A program made the position numbers and the translations under genes. Of a stretch of 64,000 nt of DNA, positions 62,306 to 64,000 are shown in pieces. Source of the DNA: an uncultured Myxococcales bacterium (GTDB taxonomy: Bacteria > Myxococcota_A > UBA9042 > DTJE01); contig CALJUR010000120.1 in assembly GCA_937975765.1 (NCBI GenBank), positions 62,001-126,000 on the forward strand, written 5' to 3'. The stretch's first letter is position 1. Each line of letters begins with the position of its first letter. A model generated the notes under the pieces. That model saw only the letters and a list, made by a program, of their open reading frames with translations. It had not been told where the DNA came from and searched no databases.

Positions 62306-63475
62306 TCACCACCTCGCCCGCACGACGACGACGTGCACGAACAGCAGCCCGAAGAAGGCCGCCGAAATCGCGGCGATACCGACCAGCAGCCACGGCAGCA
62401 CGTCCGCGACGGCGGCCAGGAAGAACAGGAACAGGTACGCGTCGCGGCCCGACAGGGTCTTCAGTTCGGACCACCAGGTCGGCGGGGGGGGCGGCTGGTC
62501 GGGGGGCCGCGGCGCCGGCGGCTTGTCGAACCACCAGTACAGCCCGATGCCGTGCACCCACTTGCAGTGGAAGTTGGCGGCGCCGTAAAGGAAGTTGGCC
62601 AGGCCGGCAAAGGCGCCCGCCCACAGCGCCCACTCCCACCCCGGCCCCTGCGTGGCCGCGACGTGGCGGCCGATGGCGGCCAGGAACAGCGCGTTGACGA
62701 CCTCGTCCCAGGCGCTGTCGTACCACTTGCCGAACTCGGACTGCTGGTAGCGGATGCGGGCCACCTCGCCGTCGCACCCGTCGATGATGGACGACACCTG
62801 CATCAGCAGCGCGCCCAGCACGCCGAAGGCCCAGCCGGCCGGCAGCATCGCGGCGGCGGCGACCAGCGCCAGCACGCCGGTGATCGTGGTGATGTGGTTG
62901 GGGGTCAGCGGCGTCTTCAGCAGCCAGTAGGTCCATCGGGTGCTGAAGTGGCGGTTGACGTGGCGGGCGACCAGGCCGCCCGGGCGCAGGCGCAGCCGGG
63001 CCAGCATGGACCGGGTGATCGCGTTCGCCTCGCGCGCGTTCCGTGGCCGCGGCCAGCAGGCCCCGGGCAGGTCCGCCGTCCTCGATGCGTGCGCCGACAG
63101 GGTCGCGGGCGAGGCCTCCCGGAAGGCGGCCATCCGGCGGGCGGCCTCGGACCCCAGCAGCACGGCCGGGACGGTCCCGCTGCCGTCGTCCCGGAAGGCC
63201 ACGATCTCCCCCGCACCCGCCCGCGACGCGGCCAGCAGGTTCAGGGCGTCGTAGTCCAGCACCGCCCCCGCGTCGGCCACCAGCAACGGGGCCGTCGCGC
63301 CGGCCAGCGCCGCCGGGATCGCGGACGGGCGAACCGCGGGGGCCCGGATGCCGGCGCGGGCCAGGCCCTTCTGCCAGCGCTCCTGCAGGCCCAGGCCTCC
63401 CACCTTCACGCCCAGGTCGCCCTCCGCCGGCAGCAGCAGGGCCTCGGTCATGGGCATCCGCGTCTCCTCGGGCAT
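62306..63475 (-). CDS. CDP-alcohol phosphotransferase fused to a degenerate nucleotidyltransferase domain
   Basis: This 389-residue protein has a C-terminal membrane CDP-alcohol phosphotransferase. The full motif is D232, D235, G236, A239, R240, G249, D253 and D257, with six or so helices. Its N-terminal 170 residues align in layout with the sugar-nucleotidyltransferase part of bifunctional IPCT/DIPP synthases (LLLPAEGDLGVKVGGLGLQE, APLLVADAG), and RHVNRHFSTR with LTPNHIT bridges the domains. The glycine/arginine signature that binds nucleotide is not recognisable, so the first domain may be inactive. The product could be a phosphodiester lipid or inositol compound. ATG 63475 was chosen over nearby 63457 and 63451 because it follows the promoter. 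Confidence 0.8.
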   Translation of the reverse strand: MPEETRMPMTEALLLPAEGDLGVKVGGLGLQERWQKGLARAGIRAPAVRPSAIPAALAGATAPLLVADAGAVLDYDALNLLAASRAGAGEIVAFRDDGSGTVPAVLLGSEAARRMAAFREASPATLSAHASRTADLPGACWPRPRNAREANAITRSMLARLRLRPGGLVARHVNRHFSTRWTYWLLKTPLTPNHITTITGVLALVAAAAMLPAGWAFGVLGALLMQVSSIIDGCDGEVARIRYQQSEFGKWYDSAWDEVVNALFLAAIGRHVAATQGPGWEWALWAGAFAGLANFLYGAANFHCKWVHGIGLYWWFDKPPAPRPPDQPPPPPTWWSELKTLSGRDAYLFLFFLAAVADVLPWLLVGIAAISAAFFGLLFVHVVVVRARW

Positions 63476-63518
63476 CGTGTCCCTCGTCCCCGGCCGCCCC
63501 GGCGCGGCGCGCACGCGT

Positions 63519-63547
63519 AGCATAGTCCCCGCCCGCGCCGGTGCAAA
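63519..63547 (-). promoter_or_regulatory. Promoter for the CDP-alcohol phosphotransferase operon
   Basis: On the minus strand TTTGCA (63542-63547) and TATGCT (63519-63524) are separated by 17 bp. Its -35 box overlaps that of the divergent pepD promoter. Confidence 0.45.
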
Positions 63548-63569
63548 CCGGCCCACCCGGTGCTATCCT
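63541..63569 (+). promoter_or_regulatory. Promoter for pepD
   Basis: GTGCAA (63541-63546) and TATCCT (63564-63569) are separated by 17 bp, with GGAGG before the ATG at 63604. It shares bases with the divergent promoter on the other strand. Confidence 0.45.
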
Positions 63570-63603
63570 CGCCGCCGGGCATCGTTCAACCTTCGGAGGC
63601 ATC

Positions 63604-64000
63604 ATGTCGAACGGGATCCGTGACCTGGAACCGAAACTGCTGTTCCGGCACTTCGCCAACCTGATCGCCATCCCCCGCGGGTCCGGCAACGAGGCCGCCG
63701 CGCGGGAGTACGTCCTGTCGTTCGCGCGCGAGCACGGCCTGGACAGCCGCACCGATGCCGTGGGCAACGTCGTCGTCGTCGTGCCCGCCACGCCCGGCCA
63801 CGAGAACGCCCCCGGCGTCGTGCTGCAGGGCCACCTGGACATCGTGTGCGAGAAGAACTCGGACGTCGTGCACGACTTCCTGAGGGACCCGGTGGACGCC
63901 TACATCGACGGCGACCGCATCCGCGCGCGCGGCACCACGCTGGGCGCCGACAACGGGGTCGGCGTGTCGGCCGGCCTGGCGCTGGCCGAGGACCAGGACG
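63604..64000 (+). CDS. pepD: Aminoacyl-histidine dipeptidase PepD, partial (5' end)
   Basis: The first 132 residues match the N-terminus of the M20-family cytosolic dipeptidase PepD (carnosinase-like), which splits Xaa-His and other dipeptides. FRHFANLIAIPRGSGNE opens the enzyme. QGHLDIVCEKN supplies the first metal His (H77) and the catalytic Asp (D79), and TTLGADNGVG near residue 117 gives the bridging Asp. GGAGGC lies eight bases upstream of the ATG. The coding frame runs off the window edge, so the lid and C-terminal metal ligands are not seen. The promoter overlaps that of the divergent lipid operon. Confidence 0.92.
   Translation, partial: MSNGIRDLEPKLLFRHFANLIAIPRGSGNEAAAREYVLSFAREHGLDSRTDAVGNVVVVVPATPGHENAPGVVLQGHLDIVCEKNSDVVHDFLRDPVDAYIDGDRIRARGTTLGADNGVGVSAGLALAEDQD

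Overview
The window is a very GC-rich (about 70 percent or more) stretch of chromosome from a Gram-negative, two-membrane bacterium. It carries a TamA/TamB pair, OmpA-type proteins, a TonB-dependent receptor, many lipoproteins and a LysM/FecR envelope protein. Ser/Thr kinases, an FHA/HD-GYP protein, a class III adenylate cyclase, two hybrid histidine kinases, FGE-sulfatase modules and an exported multiheme cytochrome give it a myxobacterial or other former-deltaproteobacterial flavour. No rRNA gene is present, so the lineage is an inference from gene content only. I recognised no tRNA, CRISPR array, insertion sequence or prophage.

Layout. (1) 1-7193: the end of an alpha/alpha-toroid protein, then a tightly coupled run: GT2 glycosyltransferase, NodU/CmcH-type carbamoyltransferase, SPASM-like radical SAM enzyme, UDP-GlcNAc 2-epimerase (own promoter), GT-C-like membrane protein and metallo-beta-lactamase-fold hydrolase. 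This looks like assembly of a decorated surface glycan or small glycoconjugate. (2) 7244-16098: an exported redox/lipoprotein island: two lipoproteins, a Tat-exported aldo/keto reductase-like protein, a multiheme cytochrome fused to an FGE-sulfatase domain, a heme-motif beta-propeller lipoprotein, and a flavodoxin-like/FGE lipoprotein. (3) 16090-25131: two large paralogous membrane proteins, a chorismatase-like protein, an SGNH hydrolase and a membrane-anchored propeller-like protein. (4) 25244-31234: four cobalamin-binding-type radical SAM enzymes; a fifth lies at 56642-58186. (5) 31733-40229, all leftward: an unknown protein, purB, a pseudokinase/FGE receptor-like protein, a CHASE hybrid histidine kinase and a tandem adenylate kinase. 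(6) 40408-49107: a five-gene operon running from OmpA and LysM/FecR envelope proteins to an adenylate cyclase, a Ser/Thr kinase and an FHA/GAF/HD-GYP protein. (7) 49120-54236: TamA and a TamB-OmpA chimera. (8) 54526-64000: hybrid histidine kinase, radical SAM enzyme, TonB receptor, coiled-coil lipoprotein, UPF0104-type membrane protein, a CDP-alcohol phosphotransferase fused to a degenerate nucleotidyltransferase, and the start of pepD.

The strongest candidate for an undescribed system is region 6. Its genes overlap or nearly touch and would connect cell-wall-binding envelope proteins to three intracellular outputs: cAMP, Ser/Thr phosphorylation and cyclic-di-GMP breakdown. Region 2, together with the pseudokinase at 33665, shows a second theme: the same FGE-sulfatase module attached to three different exported scaffolds.

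Regulation can be read unusually well here. Many genes are preceded by a sigma-70-like TTGNCN - 17 bp - TAGAAT-type promoter. At four genes the -10 element lies only 7-9 bases before the start codon, so leaderless transcripts are predicted.
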